Origin: UA16 sp905478895
GTDB taxonomy: Bacteria > Bacteroidota > Bacteroidia > Flavobacteriales_D > Sanyastnellaceae
NCBI GenBank assembly: GCA_943788495.1
Contig: CALSQO010000001.1
Location: 744,001 to 808,000, forward strand
Direction: 5' to 3'
Length of the DNA stretch: 64,000 nt
The notes beneath the pieces were generated by a model. That model was not told the origin of the DNA. It made no database searches and was given only the letters and a program-made list of their open reading frames with translations. Positions 61,810 through 64,000 of this stretch are shown one piece after another. Positions within the stretch are counted from its first letter, which is position 1, and each line of letters starts with the position of its first letter. The translations under genes were made by a program, and so were the position numbers.

Positions 61810-62052
61810 TTTCGCTGTTGTGACACAATTCGTTTCTCACTCTGGGTTTTATGGGTGAAGTAAGAATAACCGGATGGCGAGAGGCGTATTCCATCAAGGG
61901 ATGCTGATTTCTGCGGACAAAAAAGCAAATGATGAATATAGTATTCCGCAATGGATACGAGCAGAAATTGGTCTGTTGTTCATTGATAATTAGCGAGAAA
62001 GGGAATCAAAACAAAAACAAATCAGTATATTACGCCTCGAACCAAATTGTCC

Positions 62053-64000
62053 ATGCAAGCCAAATCGTCTCTGATTATGAGGCTGAGTCTTTTATTGACG
62101 TTTTTACAGGCTGTTTTGCTTGTCAACGCTCAGACTCCGTCGGCCGTGATTCAATCTACGCCTGAAACCGTGCAGGACAGTAGCTTCTGTTCGGGCACCA
62201 GTATCACATTTACCAGTGCTTCCTCCAACCTCAGTCCCGCTGTTTCCTTTCTTTGGGATTTTGGTTTTAATGCGGCCCCATCGTCGGCCTCGGGACCGGG
62301 GCCACATTTGGTCGAGTTCAATCAACCCGGATTGCAAATGGTGGCATTGGAGGTGGACAACAACAATGGATTGCCTCCAGCACTAGACGAAGTATCCTTC
62401 TCCATCGCTCCTGAACCCTCTTCAACCCTTGAATTGATTTCTTTGGGATGGGATTTTGATTCGTTTTCTGATGATAATGGCATCAATTTCGTTCGATGCA
62501 ATAGCTCCGGTGATGCGAATTTTCTCTTCACCGTTTCGGATGCAGGGGCATACGAACACACATTCGAATGGGGGGATGGTTCACCCAATTCAACGCAAGC
62601 GGATTTTGCAAACGGAACCATTTCTCACACCTATTCATTGGGAGGATATACAATGATCCATAGTTTTTCGGATTTGGTGTCGGGTTGTTCTTCGCAAGAA
62701 ATTTATACCGTCTTCAATGGCTCTGCGCCTAACATCTCGTTCCAATCGTCAGGCACCTATTCCTGTTTAGGTGAACCCTTTGAAGTTCTTTTGGGTTCCA
62801 ACGGCGAAATCGCGAACTATGATTTGACCTTTTCGGATAGCACTCAAATTTCATTCACCACTTCGGCGGATACGTTAATCGAGCATGTGTTTCTGACGAA
62901 TTCTTGCGGCTATGAAACAAATTCTTGGTCCAATGCTTTTATGCTTGAAGTAATCGCGACCAACGGATGCTCTTCTGGTATTTCAACGGACATAGAATTT
63001 GACCCCATTTTTGTTTCCTCTGCGCCGGATGTGGAGCTGATTTCAACCATTTGTCCGGGCTGCTCAGGTACCATGTTTGATTTGATTGATGTCAGCCAAA
63101 ATGCTGTCTTTGTTTCGCCTGATGGATGCAGTGACAGTTTGCATCGATTTTGGACCATTGATACCAATTTGGATTATGTGTTGGATTCGGGCGAATTAGG
63201 TGGCTCCAATGGATACATAGGTTCTGATTATATTTTTGGGGGCTGGAATTCGGGTTCTGCCAGCATCAGCATTACGGTGGATGAACCAGGGCTCTTTGGA
63301 GCTTGGCTTTACTCGGGAAATGCCTGCGGATATGATTCGATTTACTATTCGTGCGAAATACAGCCAGCGGGTGACTTGACCCTCGACGGTAACATTGGTA
63401 CACAAGGACCGCAGAACTTAACGATCTGCAGCGGTGATTCAGTTCCGGATATGACATTTGACTCTTCCTTGTCCGCGGACACAATTTATTGGTCCATCAG
63501 TACAACCGGAAATATCGATGGCATCAATGAATTCAGTGGTTCTGGACCGGCACCTTTGGTACTGCCAGGTTGGGTGCTAACCAATACCTCCATCTCCAGC
63601 CAAACGGTTGAGGTACTCGTTGGGCTTGGTTGCGATACAGGTGGCATTATCATTACCATTGAAGTGTTGCCCGTCATTGACATCTACCTGGGCCCTCCGG
63701 CTGTCCCTGATACCATTTGCTCGGGTGAAGAACTTTTCGTGTTGGTGAACACAACGGTGCACAGTGTGGACGTTGTTTGGACGGTTGATTCATTGAGCGA
63801 GGTAACGGGTGGTTTGGATGGGTCAGGTCCCATCATTGTGGATGAATTGAGCAACGCCGGTAGTGCCGTTGAAATATTGACGTACACGTTCACAACACCT
63901 TTTGAGCAATGCCCAGCAGATACCTTGGTTTATGATGTTGCGGTTGTCCCAGAGTATGATCTGCCTACGCCGGCATCGCTGGAGGCCTGTCCCGATGATT
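62053..64000 (+). CDS. Large PKD-type secreted protein, 3'-truncated by window edge
   Basis: Open from ATG 62053 (alternative 62077) to the last base, at least 649 residues with no stop. Signal peptide (LSLLLTFLQAVLLVNAQ). PKD-like immunoglobulin domains follow: FCSGTSITFTSASS ... VSFLWDFG, then TFEWGDGS....HTYSLGGYTM, and several Cys-bounded modules opening with C.GE or C.GDSV (e.g. TICSGEELFVLV, LTICSGDSVPDM). This pattern is typical of long Bacteroidota surface proteins ending in a type B T9SS domain, which would lie beyond the window. Confidence 0.8.
   Translation, partial: MQAKSSLIMRLSLLLTFLQAVLLVNAQTPSAVIQSTPETVQDSSFCSGTSITFTSASSNLSPAVSFLWDFGFNAAPSSASGPGPHLVEFNQPGLQMVALEVDNNNGLPPALDEVSFSIAPEPSSTLELISLGWDFDSFSDDNGINFVRCNSSGDANFLFTVSDAGAYEHTFEWGDGSPNSTQADFANGTISHTYSLGGYTMIHSFSDLVSGCSSQEIYTVFNGSAPNISFQSSGTYSCLGEPFEVLLGSNGEIANYDLTFSDSTQISFTTSADTLIEHVFLTNSCGYETNSWSNAFMLEVIATNGCSSGISTDIEFDPIFVSSAPDVELISTICPGCSGTMFDLIDVSQNAVFVSPDGCSDSLHRFWTIDTNLDYVLDSGELGGSNGYIGSDYIFGGWNSGSASISITVDEPGLFGAWLYSGNACGYDSIYYSCEIQPAGDLTLDGNIGTQGPQNLTICSGDSVPDMTFDSSLSADTIYWSISTTGNIDGINEFSGSGPAPLVLPGWVLTNTSISSQTVEVLVGLGCDTGGIIITIEVLPVIDIYLGPPAVPDTICSGEELFVLVNTTVHSVDVVWTVDSLSEVTGGLDGSGPIIVDELSNAGSAVEILTYTFTTPFEQCPADTLVYDVAVVPEYDLPTPASLEACPDD

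Noticed and set aside
61929..62165. 78-aa frame overlapping the start of the PKD protein
   Set aside because: It overlaps the signal peptide of the better-supported frame and has no coherent composition.

Overview
The window looks like chromosome of a Bacteroidota bacterium, most likely a marine Flavobacteriales-type organism. The signs are type IX secretion (T9SS) C-terminal domains of both type A and type B, a PorP/SprF protein, SprB-like repeats, a CotH/lamin-tail protein, an S46 dipeptidyl peptidase, and many secreted proteins built from short Cys-rich repeats of the form GCTDxxACNYxPxA..DDGSC. Shine-Dalgarno sequences are largely absent. Promoters carry a Bacteroidota -7 element (TAnnTTTG or TATnTTCG), in several cases only 4 nt before the start codon, which implies leaderless mRNAs.

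Layout. 1-9.3 kb: two giant secreted repeat proteins flanking an MFS sugar-type transporter. 9.4-12.9 kb: housekeeping genes (ribA, a DUF819 membrane protein, FKBP isomerase, yaaA). 12.9-18.2 kb: a T9SS type A protein, threonine aldolase, and an S46 peptidase with the DPP11-type arginine. 18.3-26.6 kb: a tiny His-rich membrane protein, then a tight five-gene run: a lysyl oxidase-domain T9SS protein split by a 5-bp duplication, a lamin-tail/CotH T9SS type B protein, a sulfotransferase-like protein, a class IV aminotransferase and a small membrane protein. 26.6-31.7 kb: EamA transporter and the fused mutase IcmF, then rluF. 31.9-36.6 kb: a T9SS type B protein, its PorP/SprF partner, and a single-domain secreted protein.

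36.6-52.1 kb is an integrated element of about 15.5 kb. It is bounded by a direct repeat (core) and carries a second repeat just inside each end that looks like integrase arm sites. A tyrosine recombinase sits at the right end. Cargo: an endonuclease/exonuclease/phosphatase-family protein, a TPR/CARDB/CsgG-like secreted protein, a highly structured gene-free segment that is probably a noncoding RNA, an 83-aa protein, an excisionase-like HTH protein, four FISUMP-domain secreted proteins and a plastocyanin-fasciclin protein broken by two frameshifts. A 48-bp repeat carrying the end of the HTH gene and a promoter precedes two of the cargo blocks, suggesting cassette-like assembly.

52.1-64 kb returns to chromosome: msrB-uvrA, an ECF sigma factor with a small partner ORF, an exonuclease/GIY-YIG fusion, a cyclophilin lipoprotein, a hypothetical exported protein, a HEAT-like protein, a secreted C1 peptidase, tRNA-Arg(ACG), and the start of a large PKD-type secreted protein that runs off the end. 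The dominant theme is the cell surface: exported adhesin-like proteins, enzymes that may modify them, and mobile DNA that delivers more of them.
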